Position numbers and translations under genes: made by a program. The notes under the pieces are model-generated. The model searched no databases and was not told the origin of the DNA. It was given only the letters and a program-made list of their open reading frames with translations. Shown here piece after piece: positions 17,221-24,740 of a stretch of 33,418 bases of DNA. Source of the stretch: JBCDHN01 sp964351855 (GTDB lineage Bacteria > Verrucomicrobiota > Verrucomicrobiia > Verrucomicrobiales > DEV007). The DNA is taken from positions 1-33,418 of the forward strand of contig CAYGQD010000059.1 of assembly GCA_964351855.1 (NCBI GenBank), read 5' to 3'. The first letter of the stretch is position 1. Each line of letters opens with the position of its first letter.

Positions 17221-18477
17221 TCAGTGGACAGTCGGATGCATCACAAACAGTCCGTGTGTGGCTTGAAACGCGTGGTTCATCTTCATCCGCTTCATCTCAT
17301 GTCCGGCCCCCCAAGAATCTGAAAAGATCAGGTCTCCTTCCTTCTCGTTGTAGCCAATGATCATCCGCATATGACCGCCTCCCGCTTGTTGGGCGATCGA
17401 GGGTTCTTCGGGGAATCGCCCGAGCGTCAGCGCCCAGAGGAGCGGGATCCCGTCATCGACATAGTTGCGAACCTCTTTCTCAAAATCATCGAACTCGATT
17501 TCATCCTTAAGCCGCAATTCGCGGTCCGGTTCGTAGAGCTTGCCATTGGTCGCCAGCATCCCCAAAGCGGTGAAGCGGGTGGCGAAGCGGTGATCGATCT
17601 TCCCTAACGCCTCACTCATGGCCATGGTGCTGGTCCCCCCATCGGCGCTTGTTCCCGCGATCTGGGCAAGTTGGTGTTGATCACAGGGAATCCCATAATA
17701 CTCGAAAAGACGCTGCGCAGAGGCGACGACGCAATACCCTTTGGGCCCCTGATCGACCATCGGAATCCCGGTGATGAAGACATCGCCATTGCTCTCTTTT
17801 TTCACATTGGACGGCAATTCCCCCAGCCGAACCATCGCTCCGGTCCGGCTCTGCATCGATGCCGCCATCGCCCCCCTCGCGTCTCGCCGCATCATCCGCA
17901 ATCTCAGGAACTCCGGCTTTCCTTCAGTCGCTTCCGGATTGTGCTCGACCACGGCCATCCCTTTGATCGAGATCCAGGTCCAGCCATCTGTGAGCAGGCC
18001 CTGGGTTGGGTTCGACTTCCGACGAGAAGGCCGGATCTCCAGATTTCGTCCCATCATTTGCCCACTCAGCTTGAGACGACGTTGAAACTCATCTGGGTCC
18101 ATCACTCCGGAATCCCCTCGATTCATGACCGAAAAGGTGACCCCGAGCAGCTTCCCATCCGAGAAATCGACGATCGCTTCCTCCACCGGAAGTTCTCCTT
18201 CTAACAAGGTCAAATTCACCTCGACATTGGTGAACGGTTTCCGAATGAAATGCGCCCGGTCACGATTTTTCGTGAGCCACTCGAAATAGACGTTGGACTC
18301 CATCCTCTCCGGCTTGGCGAATACTTCATCAAGCACATCCGGCGTGATCTCCCAATTCGCGGGAGAATCGACCAGAAGATCGAGCGCACAATCGAACTCA
18401 AAGTTGCGCTGGGCAAGCGTGGAATGGATGAATCCGGCGAAGGAAATCAGGAAAACCAAGGTAACTTTCTCCATCAT
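17221..18477 (-). CDS. Exported papain-like (C39-type) cysteine peptidase-like protein
   Basis: The 418-residue protein has a signal peptide (cleavage near STLAQ), a 200-residue N-terminal region without known match, and a papain-fold C-terminal domain. The catalytic pattern is visible: Gln243 in MVDQG, Cys249 in GYCVVASAQRL, His369 in GGGHMRMIIGY and Asp387 in SDSWG. This is the order and spacing expected for C39-like peptidases. Unlike bacteriocin-processing C39 domains it is not fused to an ABC transporter, so a general periplasmic protease or a related hydrolase or transferase is likely. It follows the NlpC/P60 gene after 15 bp on the same strand, hence probably the same transcript. Either of two ATGs (18477, 18474) could be used. 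Confidence 0.8.
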   Translation of the reverse strand: MMEKVTLVFLISFAGFIHSTLAQRNFEFDCALDLLVDSPANWEITPDVLDEVFAKPERMESNVYFEWLTKNRDRAHFIRKPFTNVEVNLTLLEGELPVEEAIVDFSDGKLLGVTFSVMNRGDSGVMDPDEFQRRLKLSGQMMGRNLEIRPSRRKSNPTQGLLTDGWTWISIKGMAVVEHNPEATEGKPEFLRLRMMRRDARGAMAASMQSRTGAMVRLGELPSNVKKESNGDVFITGIPMVDQGPKGYCVVASAQRLFEYYGIPCDQHQLAQIAGTSADGGTSTMAMSEALGKIDHRFATRFTALGMLATNGKLYEPDRELRLKDEIEFDDFEKEVRNYVDDGIPLLWALTLGRFPEEPSIAQQAGGGHMRMIIGYNEKEGDLIFSDSWGAGHEMKRMKMNHAFQATHGLFVMHPTVH

Positions 18478-18492
18478 CGGAAATTACCAGAG

Positions 18493-19302
18493 TTAGGAGG
18501 GAAACGAAGCAAAAAGTTCGCTTGAGCCAACCCGCCGAATTTGGGTGAGCTGATGAGTGAGTTCTCCCGTTTGGGCATGCCGAATCCCCTCTTCGCTGAA
18601 TGGGTCGATCCGAACCTTGCCACTGGCATGGATGATGCCCCCCGGTAGAACGATGCCGACATGTCGGCTCCCATCCGCCCCCGAACCAAAAAAGGCCAAA
18701 TCACCAGAACGCCGATACGCAAAGCCCTCCACCGGCTTCCCGTTCTTGATTTGATCGATCGTATTTCGTCCAAGCCGGATCCCGATGGCCTTGAATCCGA
18801 TCTGAACGAAACCTGAGCAATCGATCCCAAACGGCGACCGACCTCCCCAAAGGTAAGGAGCATCGAGATACTTGGCCAGGTAGTCGAGAAAGCGCTCGTT
18901 GCTCGGTAAAGCCCCCTGAAGCGAAGAAGTTGCCCCCTCGAACGTGAAGGTTCGACCAGCAAAGCCCAGAGTGCAGGCCTCGGGATTCCAATTCGGAAGA
19001 CTGGAGCCACGAAGCAGCCAACAACCATCGGCAGAATTCGCAGCCTGGCTGACCAGCTCCGTCGTGATCGGAAATGGCTGTTCCCGGATGGCCAGGAATT
19101 CCCTCTCGGAGATTTCCACAACCTGACGCTGATCGATCCAACCCTCGTCCTCGTCATAGCCCAACCGGATGCGCCAGAAATTGCGCTCTGTCTCCACGGC
19201 TTCAAAAGCGTCCCCGAAGAGCAATTGATTCGTCATTTCGCTGTGGATGTCCGGCTGGCCGCGAACGGGAATGCACGTGAGATGACAGATGCCGTAGATC
19301 AT
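18493..19302 (-). CDS. NlpC/P60 gamma-D-glutamyl-L-diamino acid endopeptidase (YkfC-like)
   Basis: The 269-residue peptidoglycan-peptide hydrolase has an N-terminal SH3-like region (about 1-60), a second small domain, and a C-terminal NlpC/P60 domain. The catalytic residues are Cys162 in GIDCSGFVQ, His214 in SRHVGIVLPGG and His225 in IIHASGKVRID. YLWGGRSPFG (150-159) and the RSGDLAFFG motif are typical of YkfC, which cleaves murein-derived peptides in the cytoplasm. No signal peptide is present, in line with that recycling role. An AGG about 10 nt before the ATG supports the start. It is probably the first gene of an operon with the papain-like protein. Confidence 0.88.
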   Translation of the reverse strand: MIYGICHLTCIPVRGQPDIHSEMTNQLLFGDAFEAVETERNFWRIRLGYDEDEGWIDQRQVVEISEREFLAIREQPFPITTELVSQAANSADGCWLLRGSSLPNWNPEACTLGFAGRTFTFEGATSSLQGALPSNERFLDYLAKYLDAPYLWGGRSPFGIDCSGFVQIGFKAIGIRLGRNTIDQIKNGKPVEGFAYRRSGDLAFFGSGADGSRHVGIVLPGGIIHASGKVRIDPFSEEGIRHAQTGELTHQLTQIRRVGSSELFASFPS

Positions 19303-19394
19303 GAAATAAACCTAGCAGTCTGACGTAATCCTTCGGACTTCCAACTCGCAATATCGCGAAATTCGCTTCAATCTGAACCGGAAAAGAACCCAGT

Positions 19395-19772
19395 ATGGGA
19401 ATCCTCTGTCTCAGCGCCACGCTTTGGTTTTTCATCGCGCCACCTCTCATCATGAGGGCGCTGCGAAAGCGGAAAATGCGGATTCGGATGAACGACGCCT
19501 TGGACTGGGCGCGGCAGTATTATCCGCGCAGCGATCTCGCCAGCAAGGCCGTTGATCTCATCTGTGTGATCAATGAAGTGCTGCCCCAGCTTGCCATCAG
19601 CGACCTTCAGCCCGAGTCGCGACTCATTGAGGACCTCGGACTGAGTGAGTGGTATTTGCGAGCAATTCGCCACCGCCTGGCCGAACTCACGAAACGTCCC
19701 TTGAAGTTTGAGGGCTGGATGGAGCTAGAGACCGTTGATCAATGGATTCAGCATCTCAACCAACCGGATTGA
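19395..19772 (+). CDS. Membrane-tethered acyl-carrier-protein-like protein
   Basis: The 125-residue protein has one N-terminal hydrophobic segment (about 2-20), a basic patch (RALRKRKMRIR), then a helical domain. The later part, LQPESRLIEDLGLSEWYL...TVDQWIQHL (about 71-121), follows the helix-loop-helix pattern of acyl carrier proteins and DUF1493-type relatives. The serine that normally carries phosphopantetheine (DSL motif) has no clean equivalent: the only Ser there is Ser84 in GLSEW, shifted by one residue. The family assignment is therefore structural and tentative. The downstream cytosine deaminase gene begins 41 bp after its stop, so they may share a transcript without an obvious functional link. 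Confidence 0.65.
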   Translation: MGILCLSATLWFFIAPPLIMRALRKRKMRIRMNDALDWARQYYPRSDLASKAVDLICVINEVLPQLAISDLQPESRLIEDLGLSEWYLRAIRHRLAELTKRPLKFEGWMELETVDQWIQHLNQPD

Positions 19773-19813
19773 TCTTCGGTTGCAAGACGCCGCCTCTTCC
19801 GCTTAGTCCTGGG

Positions 19814-20254
19814 ATGGATTCGTTTCTTGAAGCCGCGATCGAAGAAGCCCGAAAGGGTCGTTCCGAGGGAGGCATCCCGATTGGGAGCGTCTTGGTGCAC
19901 GATGGCCAGATCATCGGCCGGGGCCACAACCGCCGCCTCCAGCAAGGCAGCGTCATTCTCCATGGAGAAATGGATGCGCTCGAAAACGCGAAGCGACAGC
20001 CCGCCAGGATTTATCGCGAATGCACCATCTACACCACGCTCAGTCCCTGTCCGATGTGCTCAGGGGCGATTGTCCTCTACGGAATCCCCAAGGTGGTGAT
20101 CGGTGAGAACATGACCTTTCTCGGAGCCGAATCCTGGCTCGAAAGCCAGGGCGTTCTGTTGGTGCGACAGGACAATGCGGAATGTAAGGAATTGATGCGC
20201 CAGTTCATCGAAGAAAAACCTGAAGAATGGAATGAAGACATCGGGGAAACCTGA
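19814..20254 (+). CDS. Cytosine deaminase, yeast FCY1-like CDA fold
   Basis: Predicted to convert cytosine to uracil and ammonia. The 146-residue zinc deaminase has HGE (50-52) and PCPMC (78-82), giving the His/Cys/Cys zinc ligands and the proton-shuttle Glu52. Its similarity to yeast cytosine deaminase runs the full length as I recall that sequence: GGIPIG, GRGHN near residue 36, TLYTTLSPC-type and YGIP..V.GEN stretches. The tail FIEEKPEEWNEDIGE is a hallmark of that subfamily, rather than of bacterial tRNA adenosine deaminase TadA. The start at 19814 matches the family N-terminus; an upstream ATG (19742) would overlap the previous gene. Upp, 2 kb away, would convert the uracil to UMP. Confidence 0.85.
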   Translation: MDSFLEAAIEEARKGRSEGGIPIGSVLVHDGQIIGRGHNRRLQQGSVILHGEMDALENAKRQPARIYRECTIYTTLSPCPMCSGAIVLYGIPKVVIGENMTFLGAESWLESQGVLLVRQDNAECKELMRQFIEEKPEEWNEDIGET

Positions 20255-20294
20255 ACGTCTCAGGTGACAACCTTCGTTAAATTTCCCCCTACCC

Positions 20295-21602
20295 ATGAGT
20301 TCTCTCCCCTGCTCTTCTCCCGACGTCTTTGCCGACGCCATCAAGAACCTCGATCGCGCCTTCCGATACGCGAACATCCATCCGGAAGCGCTCGAACGGC
20401 TGAAGCACCCGAAAATGGTGATCCAAGTCTCCATTCCGCTGCGGATGGACAATGGTGAAATGCGGGTTTTTGAAGGTTACCGGGTCCGCCACGACGACAC
20501 CCGCGGGCCCGGCAAAGGCGGCATCCGCTACCATCCGGACGTGGACATCAATGAGGTTAAGGCGCTCGCGTTCTGGATGACCTGCAAGTGCGCCGTCATG
20601 GGTCTTCCCTACGGCGGGGCCAAAGGCGGGATCTGTGTGAACCCGAAGGAATTATCCCACTTGGAACTGGAGCGGCTCAGTCGCAGCTTTATTCGTCGTA
20701 TCGCTGACTTCATCGGCCCGGAAATCGATGTTCCGGCACCGGACGTCTACACCAACTCCATGATCATGGGCTGGATGATGGACGAATTCTCTCACATGGT
20801 CGGTCGCCACACCCCGGCCGTCATCACCGGGAAACCGATCGCTCTGGGAGGAAGTTTAGGCCGGAACGAAGCGACGGGGCGCGGTGGATACTACTGCGTC
20901 AAGGAACACGAACTGCATCGAGGCTGGAATCCGGAGGACGTCCGGGTCGCGATCCAAGGTTTTGGCAATGCCGGCCAAGCCATCGCCAAACTTCTCCATG
21001 AAGATGGCTACAAGATCGTGGCAGTGAGCGACTCGAAAGGCGGGATTTATCGCGAGGAAGGCTTTCACATCCCCAGTTTGATCGAGGCGAAGAATTCCAC
21101 GCGTCGTTTGGAAGCGATCTACTGCAAAGACGGCGTCTGTGATGTGCTCGACGCCCAAAAAATCAGCAATGCGGAGTTGCTCGAATTGGACGTCGAAATC
21201 CTGGTTCCAGCCGCATTGGAAAACGTCATCACAACCGACAACGCGAGTCGTATCCGAGCGGCTACGGTTCTTGAGTTAGCGAACGGCCCCACCACCACCG
21301 ACGCCGATCAGGTTCTCTACGAGCGTGGAATCGTCGTGATTCCCGATATCTTGGCCAATGCCGGAGGCGTCACCGTGAGCTACTTTGAGTGGGTGCAGAA
21401 CAAAGCGGGCTGGTATTGGAGCGAAGAAGAGGTCAACACCAAGCTTCACGGCAAAATGCGCGAAGAATATCATGCGGTCTATGAACTCAGCCAGATCCAC
21501 GCGATCGACATGCGAACCGCCGCTTACGTGCATTCCCTCGGTCGAATCGGAGAAGCGATCGCCGCGCAAGGCACCGTGGACTACTTCCGCTCTCCCAACT
21601 GA
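20295..21602 (+). CDS. gdhA: Glutamate dehydrogenase (hexameric, small type)
   Basis: Interconverts glutamate and 2-oxoglutarate plus ammonia. The 435-residue product is of the usual size for hexameric GDH. Substrate-site lysines are in GPGKGG (Lys74) and Lys98; the catalytic lysine is Lys110 in YGGAKGG. The catalytic aspartate is Asp150 in PAPDVYTN. The Rossmann motif is GFGNAG (222-227), followed by an acidic Asp246 at the end of strand 2, which suggests NAD preference but does not prove it. No Shine-Dalgarno is visible before the ATG at 20295. The 3' end overlaps the convergent gene by 22 bp. It lies 40 bp after the cytosine deaminase gene, whose ammonia product it could in principle assimilate. 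Confidence 0.95.
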   Translation: MSSLPCSSPDVFADAIKNLDRAFRYANIHPEALERLKHPKMVIQVSIPLRMDNGEMRVFEGYRVRHDDTRGPGKGGIRYHPDVDINEVKALAFWMTCKCAVMGLPYGGAKGGICVNPKELSHLELERLSRSFIRRIADFIGPEIDVPAPDVYTNSMIMGWMMDEFSHMVGRHTPAVITGKPIALGGSLGRNEATGRGGYYCVKEHELHRGWNPEDVRVAIQGFGNAGQAIAKLLHEDGYKIVAVSDSKGGIYREEGFHIPSLIEAKNSTRRLEAIYCKDGVCDVLDAQKISNAELLELDVEILVPAALENVITTDNASRIRAATVLELANGPTTTDADQVLYERGIVVIPDILANAGGVTVSYFEWVQNKAGWYWSEEEVNTKLHGKMREEYHAVYELSQIHAIDMRTAAYVHSLGRIGEAIAAQGTVDYFRSPN

Positions 21603-22147
21603 GCCACAACGCGTTCCCAAAGCTCCCGTTCCCCGGGATGCCCCAACTTCGCGAGATGCTCACCAATCTCGGCAAATTCCGGCTCGATGATGTTCTCGCG
21701 TTCCAACTGCAGTTCGTCGGCCGGAAAATCGGGAAAGATTTGCCGGCTCATCCACCAGCAAGCCCAGGCGCGCCAAGTCCGCAACGCCTTGCGTGGCTCC
21801 ACCATTCGGGTGGCCAAATGCTGGAAATGACGACGTGGATTTCCGATGAATTGTTCCTCGGTCCTGGCTTCCATAATCCAAGCCATGGCCGCGTAGGGCA
21901 ATGGTAAGGAACGCAAAACGGGTTCGTCTCCGGTGAGATCACACCCAAACGCCCGATTGATCTGCAACATCGCTTGCGCTGGCAAACCTTGGAGCCAGAG
22001 CGAGTGGCCACACTTCAAGGCAGCTTCGTAAAAAGCGACTCCACGACCCGCGCCCAACTGACGCATCGCCGCTGCCGTTTGCGCCACTTCGGGCATCGGC
22101 AGAAAGGGACAGTGCGGTAGCTCTTCCAGATGAATCGGCGTTCTCAT
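21581..22147 (-). CDS. Conserved hypothetical cytosolic protein
   Basis: I do not recognise the family. The 188-residue protein has no signal peptide or membrane segment and is helical. It is rich in Trp, Arg and His, with a notable patch WRAWACWWMSRQIFPDFP in its C-terminal half. The start codon overlaps the stop of upp by 4 nt, so it is translationally coupled to upp. The 3' end overlaps gdhA tail to tail. The coupling makes it very likely to be a real gene; a link to pyrimidine salvage is only positional. Confidence 0.7.
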   Translation of the reverse strand: MRTPIHLEELPHCPFLPMPEVAQTAAAMRQLGAGRGVAFYEAALKCGHSLWLQGLPAQAMLQINRAFGCDLTGDEPVLRSLPLPYAAMAWIMEARTEEQFIGNPRRHFQHLATRMVEPRKALRTWRAWACWWMSRQIFPDFPADELQLERENIIEPEFAEIGEHLAKLGHPGERELWERVVAQLGERK

Positions 22148-22788
22148 AAGGTTCCAAAATAGCGATCACCGGCATCGCCCAACCCGGGGACGATGTAACC
22201 TTTTTCGTTCAATCCACGATCAACCGCAGCAGTAAAAATCGGGACGTCGGGATGCTCTGCGTGAAGATGGGCAATCCCTTCAGGAGAAGCCACGAGACAG
22301 ACAAAACGTAAATGCTTGGCTCCTTCTTGCTTCAGCTGTTTGATGGCTTCCGCACTACTATTTCCCGTCGCCAGCATCGGATCGATCAAGAAGACATCTC
22401 CTTCTCCAATCGTCGGCGGGAGCTTACAATAGTAGCGATCGGGCAACAAGGTGACCTCGTTTCGCGCCAACCCAATGTGACCAAAATAGGCCTCGGGCAA
22501 AAGCTGTTGGAAAGGCTCGACCATCCCCAAGCCCGCGCGAAGGATCGAAACCACAACCGCAGGACGAGCGAGTTCAGAACCAACCATTGTCTCCAAAGGA
22601 GTTTGGACAGACGTTTCTTTGAGCGGCAAATCCTTGGTCGCTTCATAAACAATCAAACGACCAATTGCACCCAGATGGGCCCGAAACTCGCCCGGCGGCG
22701 TGGACTCATCCCGCAATTGACTCATGCGCACCCGAATCACCGGATGATCAATGATGTGCAGGTTGGCGATTTGGTGGATGTCAGACAT
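22144..22788 (-). CDS. upp: Uracil phosphoribosyltransferase
   Basis: Makes UMP from uracil and PRPP in pyrimidine salvage. The 214-residue product, normal for Upp, carries the PRPP-binding loop DPMLATGNS (136-144). It also has the RAGLG motif (84-88) and the uracil-binding C-terminal stretch GYIVPGLGDAGDRYFGT (197-213). It sits between mutL (40 bp upstream) and an unknown gene that overlaps its stop. Together with the cytosine deaminase encoded at 19.8 kb it provides a complete cytosine to UMP route. Confidence 0.96.
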   Translation of the reverse strand: MSDIHQIANLHIIDHPVIRVRMSQLRDESTPPGEFRAHLGAIGRLIVYEATKDLPLKETSVQTPLETMVGSELARPAVVVSILRAGLGMVEPFQQLLPEAYFGHIGLARNEVTLLPDRYYCKLPPTIGEGDVFLIDPMLATGNSSAEAIKQLKQEGAKHLRFVCLVASPEGIAHLHAEHPDVPIFTAAVDRGLNEKGYIVPGLGDAGDRYFGTL

Positions 22789-22828
22789 AAGTCATCTGAC
22801 GTTGCAGGAAGATCAATCGCGATGCAAC

Positions 22829-24679
22829 TCACACTGTCCTTCCGAACTTTTTCTCCAGTTCATTGAACGACATCTGAATGAGAGTCGGCCTCCCGTGCGG
22901 ACAACAGTAAGGAAGTTCACAGGCGAGAAGGTCGTCGAGGAGCTTGCTCACTTCCGGGGGCCGCAGGGTATCATTCGCCTTGACCGCATACCGGCAGACT
23001 GTGGTCGCGACCATGTCTTCGCCCAAGCGCATGGAACTCATCCGTCGACTGGCTCGCTTCAGTTCGTCAATGACCTCACTCATGTAAGTGGCGGGGTCAT
23101 CCGTCTTGAAGAACGTCGGCAAGCTGTCGATTTTCAGGGTGTTTTTCCCAAAGGGCTCTGCACCGATCCCCAGCCGCTGAATCGCGTCCAGATTCTGTTG
23201 CACGAGGTCGAAGTCTTTCGGGGCTAGTTCCACGGTGATCGGCATAAGGAGTTTCTGGGTCGGCACGCCTTCATCGGCCATCCGCCGCCGCATTTTCTCG
23301 AACAACACCCGCTCATGAGCGGCATGTTGATCCATCATGACCAAGCCCTCGGCGCTCTCCATGAGGACATAGAGCTTCTTTAGCACGCCGATGATCCGAA
23401 AGTCCGCCGCCGTCACCGTTTGCTCGGGTTCCTTCGCCGGGTTTTCTACCGCCACCCGGGTTTCTGCCGGATTTCCAGGAATCGGCTCCAAAGTTTCGAC
23501 CGGCGCGGTCACGTCCTCCCTTGGCGGAGCGACGGATGGGGTAGGCTGCGGATGCGACGGTGGTTTCGCCCAATCCTGGCGCAGGGCAAATTGTTCGCGA
23601 TCCGGAATCAACGACGGCTGATTCGCCGCTGGATCCGGTAATTTTGAGACCGGAACCTGGCGAACCTGCTGCCCCGGGATGGTGGCCTGTTGCCGGGTCA
23701 GGGTCTGGCTGATGGCTTCGATCACCGCATCCCGCACGCCGTTTCCATCGCGAAACCGCACCTCTTTTTTGGCCGGATGAACGTTCACATCGACAGCGAA
23801 GGGGCTCATTTCCAGAAACAAAAACGTGATCGGGTATTGGCCTTTCATCAGGGCAGTGTGAAAGCCTTCTCGCATCGCATAGCTCAACATCGACGCCTCA
23901 ACGGGCCGTCCGTTGAGAAAGGTGAGCTGCAGGCTGCGATTGCTGCGCCCCATGCCAAACCCGCCGATGTAGCCGCTGATCTTGATGTCCTCTGTTTCAT
24001 AGGGCTCCACCTTGAGCAGGCGCTCAGCGATATCCGTCCCGGCCAATCCCTGAATCCGTTCTAACAATTGGCTGGCCGGAGGAAGCTGAAACTGCGGACG
24101 ATCATTCCGCATCAAGGTGAAGCCGATGTTCGGATGGGCGATGGCCTGAACTTTGACGATCTGCTCCAGATGGCTGTATTCTGTATTTTCGGTACGGAGA
24201 AACTTCCGCCGCGCCGGGATATTGTAGAAGAGCGATCGCACATCAACCTGCGTTCCCGGAGCTTCGCCGGAGTCCCTCACATCGAGGAGTTTTCCGCCAT
24301 TGATCGAGATTTCGGTTCCGGAAAGCCCGTGTTTTTCTCGAGTGGTGAGACGGAATTTACTGACACTGGCGATACTGGGGATCGCTTCGCCGCGAAATCC
24401 CAAGGTGGCAATTCCATCGAGATCTTCCGTCTTGAGTAGCTTACTGGTCGCGTGACGTTCCAGACACATCAACGCATCGTCTCGGTTCATCCCGTGACCG
24501 TCATCGACGACCCGGATCTGAGTGCGCCCTCCTCCTTGCACCCGGATTTCGATCTTCCGAGCGTTGGCGTCAATCGAGTTCTCAACCAGCTCTTTGACCA
24601 CGCTGGCGGGGCGCTCTACCACTTCTCCAGCAGCAACTTGGCTGGCGAGCGAATCAGGCATGAGGCGGATTCGTCCCAT
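22829..24679 (-). CDS. mutL: DNA mismatch repair protein MutL (endonuclease type)
   Basis: GHKL-ATPase that links MutS mismatch recognition to strand removal. The 616-residue product has ELVENSIDA (Asn34 in the ATP site), DDGHGM and GFRGEA (94-99) in the ATPase domain. A Pro-rich linker (about 330-420) follows. The C-terminal dimerisation domain carries the DQHAxxExxxxE nicking motif (from Asp450) and CPHGRP (593-598). It is thus of the endonuclease type, as expected in bacteria without MutH. The ATG at 24679 has AAAGG about 8 nt upstream and matches the family N-terminus (GRIRLMP). The frame is open upstream, but that part overlaps the TIR gene. No mutS is in view. Confidence 0.96.
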   Translation of the reverse strand: MGRIRLMPDSLASQVAAGEVVERPASVVKELVENSIDANARKIEIRVQGGGRTQIRVVDDGHGMNRDDALMCLERHATSKLLKTEDLDGIATLGFRGEAIPSIASVSKFRLTTREKHGLSGTEISINGGKLLDVRDSGEAPGTQVDVRSLFYNIPARRKFLRTENTEYSHLEQIVKVQAIAHPNIGFTLMRNDRPQFQLPPASQLLERIQGLAGTDIAERLLKVEPYETEDIKISGYIGGFGMGRSNRSLQLTFLNGRPVEASMLSYAMREGFHTALMKGQYPITFLFLEMSPFAVDVNVHPAKKEVRFRDGNGVRDAVIEAISQTLTRQQATIPGQQVRQVPVSKLPDPAANQPSLIPDREQFALRQDWAKPPSHPQPTPSVAPPREDVTAPVETLEPIPGNPAETRVAVENPAKEPEQTVTAADFRIIGVLKKLYVLMESAEGLVMMDQHAAHERVLFEKMRRRMADEGVPTQKLLMPITVELAPKDFDLVQQNLDAIQRLGIGAEPFGKNTLKIDSLPTFFKTDDPATYMSEVIDELKRASRRMSSMRLGEDMVATTVCRYAVKANDTLRPPEVSKLLDDLLACELPYCCPHGRPTLIQMSFNELEKKFGRTV

Positions 24680-24740
24680 AGTGCCTTTGTTAGCGTCACT
24701 TCCGCGCTTTTGCGACCAAAAAGACGCGAGAACGGTCCGA

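Noticed and set aside
22801..22828. GTTGCA...TGCAAC inverted repeat between mutL and upp
   Set aside because: Six-bp arms with a 16-nt loop and no T-run; too weak to call a terminator.
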